This document shows, one piece after another, positions 1 to 8,221 of a DNA stretch of 64,000 nucleotides. Each line of letters begins with the position of its first letter. The stretch's first letter is position 1. The notes beneath the pieces were generated by a model that was not told the DNA's origin, ran no database searches, and saw nothing but the letters and a program-made list of their open reading frames with translations. The translations under genes were made by a program, and so were the position numbers. The DNA is from Neisseria sp. Marseille-Q6792 (GTDB lineage Bacteria; Pseudomonadota; Gammaproteobacteria; Burkholderiales; Neisseriaceae), in the NCBI RefSeq assembly GCF_943181435.1, contig NZ_OW969598.1:1736001-1800000 (forward strand), read 5' to 3'.

Positions 1-223
1 CGATAAAAATATTTTTATCATCAAGTATTAATACTTTTGGGGGAATACTTATGCAGGAAACAGCTAATCCAATACCTATATTGAATTCTTTATAAAAAGA
101 AAGAATAAAACATCGATAAATCTCTTTTCCTCCCTCTTGTAGAATAATATATTTTTGATAGGTGTTTATTAAATAGTCTTCTAACTCTCTTATGGAGTTA
201 TAAGGATATTTCGTTAATCTCAT
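1..223 (-). CDS. Truncated AT-rich hypothetical gene (possible immunity protein), runs off the left edge
   Basis: An ATG at 223 opens a minus-strand frame that stays open for 74 codons to the window edge, so the C-terminus is missing. The protein begins MRLTKYPYNSIRELEDYL and is rich in Ile, Lys and Tyr, with base composition far more AT-rich than the flanking metR. The start codon overlaps the stop of a preceding frame (TAATG), an arrangement typical of translationally coupled pairs. I do not recognise the family. Because the frame upstream ends in a short Gly/Arg-rich tail like those of polymorphic toxin cassettes, an immunity gene is plausible, but this is inference from gene arrangement only. 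Confidence 0.5.
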   Translation of the reverse strand, partial: MRLTKYPYNSIRELEDYLINTYQKYIILQEGGKEIYRCFILSFYKEFNIGIGLAVSCISIPPKVLILDDKNIFI

Positions 224-351
224 TATTTTGTTCCATGCCTAAGACGTCCTGTTGGTCCATATATTTCACCCGTTATGAGTCTGTTCCCATCTCATATAGT
301 TTCAAGTTTAACAACCCCTTGAGGCCATGTTAAAAAGAGTTTTTCTAATAA
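223..351 (-). pseudogene. Decayed tail of a preceding ORF (possible toxin C-terminus)
   Basis: In the frame that ends with TAA at 223-225, the reverse strand reads WPQGVVKLETI, then an in-frame TGA, then DGNRLITGEIYGPTGRLR and a four-residue tail before the stop. A TAG lies at 352-354. The TGA sits where a Trp codon (TGG) would restore reading. The piece is too short to assign, but its position directly upstream of and overlapping the small gene at 1-223 suggests the 3' end of a silent toxin cassette of the MafB or contact-dependent-inhibition kind. The toxin identity is speculative; the stop codons are directly visible. Confidence 0.35.
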
Positions 352-415
352 CTATTCCGTTTTCTTAAATATAAAAAATAGAAAAACCGCCCGAGTATGG
401 TTTGAACAAGGGAAA

Positions 416-1345
416 TCAGACCGGTCCTAACTCACTTAATCCGGGCAAGTCCGCGAAGCCGCGTTCGCGTATGATTTGGCAAAAATTGTTCAGATAGCTC
501 TTGTCCGTATCTTCTGTACGGATAGCGGCATACAGTTTGCTTTGCAGTCCGTCGTCGGTAATCTGCCGGTGAACGACATAGCCTTTTTCAAGATAGGGCA
601 TAACGGTCCAGTAGGGAAGGGCGGCGATTCCCCTTCGGCTGGCAACCAGTTGGATAATGGCAATGGTCAGTTCACTGTGTCGGCGCGGTGGGTTGATGTT
701 TTTCGGAATTAAGATTTTTTTGGGTAAATCCAGCATTTCATCGGGAACGGGATAGGTAATCAGGGTTTCCCCGATAAAGTCTTCCGCCGTCCAAACGTTT
801 TTGGCGGCAAGCGGATGGTCCGGTGCGCAAATGCCGACCATTTCGTAGGCAAACAGCGGTTGGAAAGAAATACCGTTTTGTTTTTCTGCTTCGGAAACAA
901 TGGCAAGATCGGCGCGGTGTTGCAGCAGCAGTCCGATAGGGTCCGCTTGGAATCCCGATACGATATCCAATTCGATTTGGGGCCATATCGGGCGGAATTC
1001 ACCCATTGCGGGCATGAGCCAGTCGAAACAGGTATGGCATTCGACGGCAATCCGCAATTCTCCTGCCTCTCCTTCTATAATGCGCGCCAAATCACGTTCT
1101 GCATCGGTAACTTGCGGCAACAGGTCGTGAGCGAGGCGTAACAGCCTTTCTCCAACCGGGGTAAAGCGCAAAGGTGTGGATTTTCGTTCGAACAACGGTG
1201 CGCCGTAGTGGTTTTCAAGCATACGGATTTGGTGGGAAAGTGCAGATTGGGTAAGGAAAACCCGTTTGGCGGCAAGGGAGACGCTGCCGGTTTCTTCAAG
1301 TGCCAACAGGGTCTTGAGGTGGCGCAGTTCGATGATGGAATCCAT
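416..1345 (-). CDS. metR: LysR-family regulator, MetR type
   Basis: A 309-residue LysR-type regulator. Residues 1-60 form the winged helix-turn-helix (LKTLLALEETGSVSLAAKR, then LTQSALSHQI), followed by a linker helix and a periplasmic-binding-protein-like effector domain from about residue 90. The effector domain shows the MetR-like HTCFDWLMP and FQADPIGLLL segments. MetR proteins activate methionine biosynthesis genes and use homocysteine as co-regulator. The target gene is not adjacent here. It is divergent from the Nif3-family gene, and a DUS half (TTCAGACGGCAT) lies just upstream of its start. Length is normal for the family. Assignment to MetR rather than another LysR is by sequence resemblance recalled from the family. 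Confidence 0.85.
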   Translation of the reverse strand: MDSIIELRHLKTLLALEETGSVSLAAKRVFLTQSALSHQIRMLENHYGAPLFERKSTPLRFTPVGERLLRLAHDLLPQVTDAERDLARIIEGEAGELRIAVECHTCFDWLMPAMGEFRPIWPQIELDIVSGFQADPIGLLLQHRADLAIVSEAEKQNGISFQPLFAYEMVGICAPDHPLAAKNVWTAEDFIGETLITYPVPDEMLDLPKKILIPKNINPPRRHSELTIAIIQLVASRRGIAALPYWTVMPYLEKGYVVHRQITDDGLQSKLYAAIRTEDTDKSYLNNFCQIIRERGFADLPGLSELGPV

Positions 1346-1475
1346 GAGGTTTCAGACGGCATATTGAACAGGCGCATATTAAAATAATTCATATGCGGGT
1401 GCAAATCGGAAAAATGTGAATTCCGGACATTTTGCGATTAGAATGCCCGCTTGTTTAAAGCGATTAGGAAAAAAG

Positions 1476-2225
1476 ATGGTATTGCGCAGGGATTTTCTGA
1501 CTTGGTGCAATGAAACATTGCAGATAGCATTGTTTAAAGATTATGCCCCCAACGGTTTGCAGATTGAAGGGAAAGAGTATATCGGTAAGATTGCCACATC
1601 GGTAACTGCAAGCAAAGCGGCAATTGATTTTGCCGCGGATCAGAAGGCAGATTTGCTTCTGGTCCATCACGGCATGTTTTGGAAAAACGAGTTGCCGACC
1701 ATTACCGGTTGGAAAAAAGAACGGATTGCCGCGTTATTGGGTAATGATATCAATATGGCGGCTTACCATTTACCGCTGGATGCGCATCCTGAATTAGGAA
1801 ATAACGCCCAACTCGCTGAAAAACTCGGTTTTACAGTCGAAAGGCGTTTTGGCGAACAAAACCTGCTTAACTCAGGAAGCCTGAAACAAGTCAAGACACT
1901 TGGTGCATTGGCTGTCCATATTGAAGCAGTTTTGCAGAGGAAGCCGGTCGTTATCGGCGATTTGAACCGTGAAATCAGAAAGGTTGCATGGTGCAGCGGG
2001 GGGGCGCAGGGGTTTTTTCAGACGGCAATAGACGAAGGTGTCGATTTATATTTGACGGGGGAAATCTCTGAAGCCCAATACCATCTTGCCAATGAAACGG
2101 GTACGGCTTTTGTTTCTGCAGGGCATCATGCGACGGAACGTTACGGCGTACAGGCATTGGCGGAGGCGGCGGTAGGAGTGTTCGGATTGGAAGTGTGTCA
2201 TTTTGATGAAGGCAATCCGGCTTGA
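1476..2225 (+). CDS. Nif3/YbgI-family metal-binding protein (GTP cyclohydrolase I type 2 family)
   Basis: A 249-residue protein of the Nif3-like family, which forms hexameric toroids with a di-metal site. The metal-ligand signatures are visible: LLLVHHGMFW near residue 65, YHLPLDAHPELGNNAQLAE near 100, and the C-terminal STAGHH-like segment VSAGHHATERYGVQAL. The start is the ATG at 1476, preceded by AGGA at about 1466; longer in-frame starts lack such a site. Annotated functions for the family (GTP cyclohydrolase I type 2) are poorly supported, so the biochemical role is uncertain. FFQTAIDEG is encoded across an internal DUS-like sequence near 2017. It stands alone, with the bc1 operon starting about 120 bp downstream. 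Confidence 0.85.
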   Translation: MVLRRDFLTWCNETLQIALFKDYAPNGLQIEGKEYIGKIATSVTASKAAIDFAADQKADLLLVHHGMFWKNELPTITGWKKERIAALLGNDINMAAYHLPLDAHPELGNNAQLAEKLGFTVERRFGEQNLLNSGSLKQVKTLGALAVHIEAVLQRKPVVIGDLNREIRKVAWCSGGAQGFFQTAIDEGVDLYLTGEISEAQYHLANETGTAFVSAGHHATERYGVQALAEAAVGVFGLEVCHFDEGNPA

Positions 2226-2270
2226 TTATTGAGAAATATCATAAAACTTTACCTTATTTTAAATAATGCT

Positions 2271-2298
2271 TTGAGTATCACTGCAAACTGGGTAAAAT
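2271..2298 (+). promoter_or_regulatory. Putative sigma-70 promoter of petABC
   Basis: TTGAGT at 2271-2276 and TAAAAT at 2293-2298 are separated by 16 bp in the gap between the Nif3 gene and petA. Transcription would start about 43 bases before the petA ATG, which has AGGA at 2334. Motif match only. Confidence 0.45.
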
Positions 2299-2347
2299 TG
2301 CAATGTTTAATGGCTCGGTATTCCCAAAATATTAGGACGACTGAATA

Positions 2348-2929
2348 ATGGATAATCAAGAAATCAATAACGGCCGCCGCCGTTTCCTGACACTTGCGAC
2401 CTGCGGCGCAGGCGGAGTGGCAGCATTGGGTGTGGCAACGCCGTTTGTGGCCAGTTTTTTCCCTTCGGAAAAAGCTAAGGCTGCCGGTGCTGCCGTCGAA
2501 GTGGATGTCAGCAAAATCGAAGCAGGTCAGATGTTGACTGCTGAGTGGCAAGGCAAACCGATTTGGGTGGTCAACCGTACGGATCAACAGCTTAAAGACC
2601 TGAAAAGCCTGAACGGCGAACTTACTGATCCCAATTCCGATGTGGAACAACAGCCGGAATACGCTAAAAACGAGACACGTTCGATTAAACCGAACATTCT
2701 CGTTGCCATCGGTATCTGTACCCATTTGGGCTGTTCTCCGACCTACCGTCCCGACATTGCACCTGCCGATTTGGGTGCGGGCTGGAAGGGCGGCTTTTTC
2801 TGCCCCTGCCACGGTTCGAAATTCGACATTGCAGGCAGGGTGTATAAAGGTGTTCCTGCGCCGACCAACTTGGTCGTACCGCCTTACAAATATCTGAGCG
2901 ATACTACCATCTTGGTGGGTGAAGACTGA
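2348..2929 (+). CDS. petA: Ubiquinol-cytochrome c reductase, Rieske iron-sulfur subunit
   Basis: A 193-residue Rieske protein of the cytochrome bc1 complex, which passes electrons from ubiquinol to cytochrome c1 at the inner membrane. The N-terminus carries a twin-arginine-like signal (NNGRRRFLTLATCG) that also serves as membrane anchor. The [2Fe-2S] binding boxes CTHLGC and CPCHGSKFD are intact near residues 123-160. It is the first gene of petA-petB-petC, with 18 bp to petB. Nothing is truncated and length fits the family. Confidence 0.97.
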   Translation: MDNQEINNGRRRFLTLATCGAGGVAALGVATPFVASFFPSEKAKAAGAAVEVDVSKIEAGQMLTAEWQGKPIWVVNRTDQQLKDLKSLNGELTDPNSDVEQQPEYAKNETRSIKPNILVAIGICTHLGCSPTYRPDIAPADLGAGWKGGFFCPCHGSKFDIAGRVYKGVPAPTNLVVPPYKYLSDTTILVGED

Positions 2930-2947
2930 GAATAAGGAACGATAATT

Positions 2948-4297
2948 ATGGCAAACCAAACCAATAGCAAAGCAAAAGCATTGTTAGGCTGGATGGACGC
3001 TCGTTTCCCCCTGTCTAAGATGTGGAATGAGCATTTGGCTCAATACTACGCACCAAAGAACTTCAACTTCTGGTATTACTTCGGCTCTTTAGCCTTGCTT
3101 GTCCTCGTGATTCAAATCGTCAGCGGTATTTTCCTGACTATGAACTACAAACCGGACGGCAACCTTAACGCCTACCATCTGCCTGCTGCCTTTACCGCAG
3201 TAGAGTACATCATGCGCGACGTGTCCGGCGGTTGGATTATCCGCTACATGCACTCCACCGGCGCATCTTTCTTCTTCATCGTCGTTTATCTGCACATGTT
3301 CCGTGGTTTGATTTACGGTTCGTACAAAAAACCCCGTGAGTTGGTGTGGATTTTCGGTTCTCTGATTTTCTTGGCATTGATGGCGGAAGCCTTTATGGGC
3401 TACCTGTTGCCTTGGGGTCAAATGTCCTTCTGGGGTGCGCAGGTAATTATTAACCTGTTCTCCGCCATCCCTGTTATCGGTCCTGATTTGTCCACTTGGA
3501 TCCGCGGCGACTTCAACGTTTCCGATGTTACCCTGAACCGCTTCTTTGCCCTGCACGTTATCGCAGTACCGCTGGTATTGCTCGGCTTGGTTGTGGCGCA
3601 CATCATCGCACTGCACGAAGTGGGTTCTAACAACCCTGACGGCGTTGAAATCAAGAAAAACAAAGACGAAAACGGTATTCCACGCGATGGTATCCCATTC
3701 CATCCTTACTACACCGTTAAAGACATCTTGGGTGTTGTTGTATTCCTGATTGTCTTCTGTTCCGTGTTGTTCTTTGCACCAGAAGGCGGCGGCTACTTCT
3801 TGGAAGCGCCAAACTTCGATGCAGCAAATGCGCTGAAAACACCTCCGCACATTGCGCCGGTATGGTACTTCACTCCGTTCTACGCCATTTTGCGTGCGAT
3901 TCCCTCGTTCTTGGGAACACAGGTATGGGGTGTAATCGGTATGGGTGCGGCAGTTGTACTGATTGCCCTGTTGCCTTGGCTGGATAAAGGTGAGGTTAAA
4001 TCCGTCCGCTATCGTGGCCCGATCTTTAAAACCGCATTGGTCTTGTTCATCATTGCCTTTATCGGTTTGGGTATTTTGGGTGCGATGGTGGCAACTGATA
4101 CGCGTACTTTGGTTGCGCGCATCCTGTCCTTCGTCTATTTTGCATTCTTCCTGGGTATGCCGTTCTATACCAAACTGGATACCAACAAACCGGTTCCCGA
4201 ACGTGTAACCATGAGTACCGCCAAACAGAAAATCATGTTTTTTGTTTATGTAGGCATTACGGCGGTTTGTGCATATCTGTTTGCAACCAACATCTGA
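2948..4297 (+). CDS. petB: Cytochrome b of the bc1 complex
   Basis: A 449-residue multi-helix membrane protein, the cytochrome b subunit carrying two b hemes and the Qo/Qi quinone sites. Visible signatures are GWIIRYMHSTGASFFF and YLHMFRGL in the N-terminal heme domain, YLLPWGQMSFWGAQV, and the Qo-site PEW-equivalent PVWYFTPFYAILR. Paired heme-ligand histidines occur in HSTGASFFFIVVYLHM and in LHVIAVPLVLLGLVVAHIIALH. It has the length of a proteobacterial cytochrome b fused to its C-terminal helices. The gene sits between petA and petC; its TGA overlaps an ATG that could also begin petC. Confidence 0.97.
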   Translation: MANQTNSKAKALLGWMDARFPLSKMWNEHLAQYYAPKNFNFWYYFGSLALLVLVIQIVSGIFLTMNYKPDGNLNAYHLPAAFTAVEYIMRDVSGGWIIRYMHSTGASFFFIVVYLHMFRGLIYGSYKKPRELVWIFGSLIFLALMAEAFMGYLLPWGQMSFWGAQVIINLFSAIPVIGPDLSTWIRGDFNVSDVTLNRFFALHVIAVPLVLLGLVVAHIIALHEVGSNNPDGVEIKKNKDENGIPRDGIPFHPYYTVKDILGVVVFLIVFCSVLFFAPEGGGYFLEAPNFDAANALKTPPHIAPVWYFTPFYAILRAIPSFLGTQVWGVIGMGAAVVLIALLPWLDKGEVKSVRYRGPIFKTALVLFIIAFIGLGILGAMVATDTRTLVARILSFVYFAFFLGMPFYTKLDTNKPVPERVTMSTAKQKIMFFVYVGITAVCAYLFATNI

Positions 4298-4311
4298 TGA
4301 GGGCAGTCAAA

Positions 4312-5100
4312 ATGAAACAAGTTATGAAAAACTGGTTTGCTGCCTTACTGTTGGCAGTACCCATGAGTGCGGCATTTGCTTCGGGCGGTCATGCACACTA
4401 TGAGAAAGTCGATATCGATTTGCGCAACCAAGTAAGCTTGCAGCGCGGCGCACAAATCTTTACCAACTATTGCCTGTCCTGCCACTCGGCAAGCGGTATG
4501 CGTTTCAACCGTTTGAAAGACATCGGTTTGACTGACGAAGAAATCAAGAAAAACCTGATGTTTACCACCGATAATGTCGGCGATGTGATGCATGCTGCAA
4601 TGGATCCTAAAGATGCGGCAAAATGGTTTGGTGCTGCTCCGCCCGATTTGACGTTGATTGCGCGTTCCAAAGGTGCAGACTACCTTTACGCCTATATGCG
4701 CGGATTCTATAAGGATCCTACGCGTCCGAGCGGCTGGAACAATACCGTATTTGATAAAGTCGGTATGCCTCACCCGCTGTGGGAACAGCAAGGCGTTCAA
4801 GCCGTTGAGTTGGATGCCAAAGGTCAGCCGGTTATGGTAAAAGACGAACACGGCGAGATGAAGCCTAAGCTGTATTGGGAATCTACCGGTTTGCACAGCC
4901 GCCGTCTGCCTAACGGCAAAGTGATCCAAAAAGAGTACGACGCATATGTACGCGATTTGGTGAACTATCTTGTGTACATGGGCGAGCCTGCACAACTGCA
5001 ACGCAAACGTATAGGCTATGTCGTGATGATTTTCTTATTGGCGGTTATGCTGCCTTTGGCGTATTTCCTGAAAAAAGAATATTGGAAAGACGTACACTAA
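4312..5100 (+). CDS. petC: Cytochrome c1 of the bc1 complex
   Basis: A 262-residue cytochrome c1. A signal peptide (KNWFAALLLAVPMSAAFASG) directs it to the periplasm; the covalent heme site CLSCHS follows near residue 50, and a single C-terminal helix (VVMIFLLAVMLPLAYFLKK) anchors it. The axial Met ligand region lies in the C-terminal half. I chose the ATG at 4312 because GAGGG at 4299-4303 gives good spacing; an ATG at 4297 overlapping the petB stop is the alternative. It is the last gene of the operon, followed by a clear terminator. Confidence 0.95.
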   Translation: MKQVMKNWFAALLLAVPMSAAFASGGHAHYEKVDIDLRNQVSLQRGAQIFTNYCLSCHSASGMRFNRLKDIGLTDEEIKKNLMFTTDNVGDVMHAAMDPKDAAKWFGAAPPDLTLIARSKGADYLYAYMRGFYKDPTRPSGWNNTVFDKVGMPHPLWEQQGVQAVELDAKGQPVMVKDEHGEMKPKLYWESTGLHSRRLPNGKVIQKEYDAYVRDLVNYLVYMGEPAQLQRKRIGYVVMIFLLAVMLPLAYFLKKEYWKDVH

Positions 5101-5111
5101 GCGTTTGGAAC

Positions 5112-5144
5112 AAAAGGGCAAATCCTTTAGGGTTTGCCCTTTTT
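5112..5144 (+). terminator. Intrinsic terminator of petABC
   Basis: Inverted repeat GGGCAAATCC / GGTTTGCCC with a five-base loop and a T run, 12 bp after petC. Confidence 0.9.
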
Positions 5145-5179
5145 GCATGCTTCGGCCCTTTTGGAAAATCAGCACCCGT

Positions 5180-5217
5180 ATGCCGTCTGAACATAGCTGC
5201 AACATTTCAGACGGCAT
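5180..5217. repeat. Inverted DUS pair
   Basis: ATGCCGTCTGAA at 5180-5191 faces TTCAGACGGCAT at 5206-5217, giving a hairpin that can serve both DNA uptake and termination. It marks the boundary between the pet operon and the prophage relict. Confidence 0.85.
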
Positions 5218-5306
5218 CATTCTGAAAATGTCAGACATCGGGAACTTAATCAGGGTTTGTGGCAGATTGATATTGAATGGTGATTTTTTATTTTTGGAGA
5301 TGGAAA

Positions 5307-5600
5307 ATGAATGAAGCCAAGAAATTGCAAGAAGATTTGGGTGTAAATACCGTTGTGAAACTGAAATATCCGGTACGGCTGGCGACGGGTCAGATGTTGG
5401 AACAAGTAACGCTCCGTCGTTTGCGCGTGGGCGATTTGCGCGCCGTGTCGCACCTGACGAATGAGGCGGAGCAAGAACTGGCCCTGTTTGCCCGTATGAC
5501 AGGCATGATTCCCGAAGACTTGGATTGTTTGGATTTGGCGGATTGGAAACAGATGCAGGAAACGTTTCGCCGCCTCACAGAAACCGACCAAGACAAATAG
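5307..5600 (+). CDS. Phage tail assembly chaperone-like protein (prophage relict)
   Basis: A 97-residue protein (MNEAKKLQEDLGVNT...) resembling the Mu gp41/P2 gpE class of tail assembly proteins, which are small, acidic and helical and lie just before the tape-measure gene. Start chosen at 5307 because GGAGA lies 6 bases upstream. A second frame (5590-5775) continues with typical downstream-partner sequence, and a truncated tape-measure gene follows at 6001, which is the canonical phage tail gene order. No capsid, portal, lysis or integrase genes are present, so this is a remnant. Family assignment is by recalled similarity and context. Confidence 0.65.
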   Translation: MNEAKKLQEDLGVNTVVKLKYPVRLATGQMLEQVTLRRLRVGDLRAVSHLTNEAEQELALFARMTGMIPEDLDCLDLADWKQMQETFRRLTETDQDK

Positions 5601-5775
5601 TCCTCCTCTTTCAAAGGCTGAAACGCAGCGGCAGCTGCTGTCTGCCGCCGCCGATTTGGCTTGGTGGTTCGGTTGGAGCGTGGATGAGGTTTACGCGCTG
5701 CCGCTGGACGAATTTGAAGACTGGCAGAAAGAAGCAACCCGCCAAATGAAGGCGGGTTATCGGAGGGGGATGTGA
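5590..5775 (+). pseudogene. Downstream frame of the tail chaperone (gpE'/gp42-like)
   Basis: In the frame ending TGA at 5773-5775 the DNA encodes LSAAADLAWWFGWSVDEVY and then ALPLDEFEDWQKEATRQ. This Trp-rich segment is typical of the second product of tail-assembly chaperone pairs. It has no ATG of its own and overlaps the end of the preceding gene in a frame reached by a -2 or +1 shift. That fits the programmed frameshift known for this gene pair, or simply a broken gene. I mark it as a relict because the surrounding phage is incomplete. Confidence 0.5.
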
Positions 5776-5776
5776 T

Positions 5777-5962
5777 TCAGATTTGGTGTCGGCGTTCTTC
5801 TTCGATTTCGCGCTGCAAATCGCGACACCAACCATTGTCAGGCTCAGCTTTTTCAAAAAACGCCTGCCATAACTCGACTGCTACCAGCCAAACAGCGGAA
5901 GCAGCAAGGACGACGCAATAAAAAATACCAGCTAAAACTGCGAGCATACCGACAACAAACAT
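5777..5962 (-). CDS. Small membrane protein within the prophage relict
   Basis: A 61-residue frame: one or two hydrophobic helices (MLAVLAGIFYCVVLAASAVWL) followed by a charged tail ending REIEEERRHQI. Its stop is one base from the stop of the tail-chaperone frame on the other strand, so the genes converge with no gap. A short AT-rich space with a possible promoter separates it from the tape-measure fragment. I do not know its function; antisense membrane genes of this size are common in phage tail regions. It could be non-coding. Confidence 0.4.
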   Translation of the reverse strand: MFVVGMLAVLAGIFYCVVLAASAVWLVAVELWQAFFEKAEPDNGWCRDLQREIEEERRHQI

Positions 5963-6000
5963 ACAAACAACCCATCACTTTAATAGGTGCATATTAGCAT

Positions 6001-6279
6001 ATGGCAAGCGATTTAGGTATATCAATCAGCGTTTCCGCCGTTGTCGGCGGAGCTTTGTCTGGGTTGACCCATATCGGCAAGGCGATGAATACGCTGAAAA
6101 CGACGACCAATACCCTGTCCGAACGTCAGAAGGAACTGGGCAGGGTATTGGAGCGGAACAAAGACCGTTTGGGCGTATCGTCTGCCAAACAGCTATGGCA
6201 GGAATACGACAAAATCGGCAATTCCGTCGCCAAACTGACCCGCCAATATGAAAAGCTCAATGCCGTCCGCGCCCAATAG
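6001..6279 (+). pseudogene. N-terminal fragment of a phage tail tape-measure protein
   Basis: The 92-residue frame (MASDLGISISVSAVVGGAL...) has the N-terminal look of a tape-measure protein, with a Gly/Ala-rich start followed by heptad-like helices (LSERQKELGRVLERNKDRL). Full-length proteins run to many hundreds of residues. Here TAG and TGA codons follow, and same-frame codons after the stops still look homologous (KQHGKAMSNRF) until about 6390, where the rmuC upstream region begins. The gene is therefore cut short by both point mutation and deletion. It lies directly downstream of the chaperone pair as in intact Mu-like phages. Confidence 0.6.
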
Positions 6280-6436
6280 GAAAAGGTCTGAAACCGCAAG
6301 CAGCATGGTAAGGCGATGTCGAACAGGTTTAAAGCCAATCCGCTATATTTTTTGGAGCTATGTCGAACAAACAGGTAGAATCGGAATAAGCGGCGGTTTT
6401 GTCCGGTGTGAAAATGTTTGAATATTAGGATGATTT

Positions 6437-8221
6437 ATGGAGCTGATGACTGTGTTGCTATTGCTGGCGGCTTTGCTGTCAGGCGTGTTGTTTACATGGT
6501 TGCTGATGAAGAGTCGGTTTCAAGGTGTATTAGCCGTATTGAACGCGCAATTGGCGGAAAAGGCGGCAAGATGTGATTTTGTCGAACAGGCACACGCAGA
6601 AATGGCATCGGAATTGGCCGTTTTGGATGGGAAATACGAGCATTTGCAAGACGAAAATTATGCTTTGGGCAATCGTTTTTCCGCAGCCGAAAAGCAGATT
6701 GCTTATTTGCAGGAAAAAGAGGCGGAATCGGTTCGGCTGAAGCAGTCGTATATCGATTTGCAGGAAAAGGCACAGGGTTTGGCGGTTGAAAACGAACATT
6801 TGGCAACCCAGCTCGGACAGGAGCGGAAGGCATTTGCCGACCAATATGCCCTGGAACGCCAAATCCGCCAAAGAATCGAAACCGATTTGGAAGAAAGCCG
6901 CCAAACTCTCCGCGACGTGCAAAACGACCTTTCCGATGTCGGCAACCGTTTTGCCGCAGCCGAAAAACAGATTGCCCATTTGCAGGAAAAAGAGGCAGAA
7001 GCGGAGCGGTTGAGGCAGTCGCATATCGATTTGCAGGAAAAGGCACAGGGTTTGGCGGTTGAAAACGAACGTTTGGCAACGCAAATCGAACAGGAACGCC
7101 TTGCTTCTGAAGAGAAGCTGTCCTTACTGGGCGAGGCGCGCAAAAGCTTGAGCGATCAGTTTCAAAATCTTGCCAACACGATTTTGGAAGAAAAAAGTCG
7201 CCGTTTTACCGAGCAGAACCGAGAGCAGCTCCATCAGGTTTTGAACCCGCTAAACGAACGCATCCAAGGTTTCGGCGAGTTGGTCAAGCAAACCTATGAT
7301 AAAGAATCGCGCGAGCGGCTGACGTTGGAAAACGAATTGAAACGGCTTCAAGGATTGAATGCGCAGCTGCACAGCGAGGCAAAGGCCCTGACCAACGCGC
7401 TGACCGGTACGCAGAACAAGGTTCAGGGCAATTGGGGCGAGATGATTCTAGAAACGGTTTTGGAAAATTCCGGCCTTCAGAAAGGGCGGGAATATGTGGT
7501 TCAGGCAGCATCCGTCCGAAAAGAGGAAGACGGCAGCACGCGCCGCCTCCAGCCCGACGTTTTGGTCAACCTGCCCGACAACAAGCAGATTGTGATTGAT
7601 TCCAAGGTTTCGCTGACGGCTTATGTGCGCTACACGCAGGCTTCAGATGCGGATACGGCGGCACGCGAGTTGGCGGCACACGTTGCCAGCATCCGTGCGC
7701 ACATGAAAGGCTTGTCGCTGAAGGATTACACCGATTTGGAAGGTGTGAACACATTGGATTTCGTCTTTATGTTTATCCCTGTCGAACCGGCCTACCTGTT
7801 GGCGTTGCAGCATGACGCGGGATTGTTCCAAGAGTGTTTCGACAAACGGATTATGCTGGTCGGCCCCAGTACGCTGCTGGCGACTTTGCGGACGGTGGCG
7901 AATATTTGGCGCAACGAGCAGCAAAACCAAAACGCACTGGCGATTGCGGACGAAGGTGGCAAGCTGTATGACAAGTTTGTCGGTTTCGTACAGACGCTTG
8001 AAAGCGTCGGCAAAGGCATCGATCAGGCGCAAAGCAGCTTTCAGACGGCATTTAAGCAACTTGCCGAGGGGCGCGGGAATCTGGTCGGCCGCGCCGAGAA
8101 ACTGCGTCTGTTGGGTGTGAAGGCAAACAAGCAGCTTGCACGCGATTTGACCGAACGTGCCAATGAAACAACGGCGTTGTCGGAATCTTTGGAATATGCG
8201 GCAGAAGATGAAGCAGTCTGA
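6437..8221 (+). CDS. rmuC: RmuC-family DNA recombination protein
   Basis: A 594-residue RmuC homologue: an N-terminal membrane helix (LLLLAALLSGVLFTWLLMK), a long coiled coil to about residue 290, and the conserved nuclease-like RmuC domain from about 310 to 530 (GNWGEMILETVLE, VVQAASVRKEEDGSTRR, VIDSKVSLTAYVRY, FMFIPVEPAYL). RmuC limits inversions at short repeats in E. coli. The coiled coil holds an internal duplication: a segment near residues 83-125 recurs 91 residues (273 bp) later, almost unchanged (LQEKAQGLAVENE in both). A DUS inside the gene (about 8038) encodes FQTAF. It is a single-gene unit after the prophage relict; a hairpin at about 8322-8351 follows. Confidence 0.9.
   Translation: MELMTVLLLLAALLSGVLFTWLLMKSRFQGVLAVLNAQLAEKAARCDFVEQAHAEMASELAVLDGKYEHLQDENYALGNRFSAAEKQIAYLQEKEAESVRLKQSYIDLQEKAQGLAVENEHLATQLGQERKAFADQYALERQIRQRIETDLEESRQTLRDVQNDLSDVGNRFAAAEKQIAHLQEKEAEAERLRQSHIDLQEKAQGLAVENERLATQIEQERLASEEKLSLLGEARKSLSDQFQNLANTILEEKSRRFTEQNREQLHQVLNPLNERIQGFGELVKQTYDKESRERLTLENELKRLQGLNAQLHSEAKALTNALTGTQNKVQGNWGEMILETVLENSGLQKGREYVVQAASVRKEEDGSTRRLQPDVLVNLPDNKQIVIDSKVSLTAYVRYTQASDADTAARELAAHVASIRAHMKGLSLKDYTDLEGVNTLDFVFMFIPVEPAYLLALQHDAGLFQECFDKRIMLVGPSTLLATLRTVANIWRNEQQNQNALAIADEGGKLYDKFVGFVQTLESVGKGIDQAQSSFQTAFKQLAEGRGNLVGRAEKLRLLGVKANKQLARDLTERANETTALSESLEYAAEDEAV

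Noticed and set aside
5300..6390. An active prophage
   Set aside because: No integrase, capsid, portal or lysis genes; the tape-measure gene is truncated with stops.
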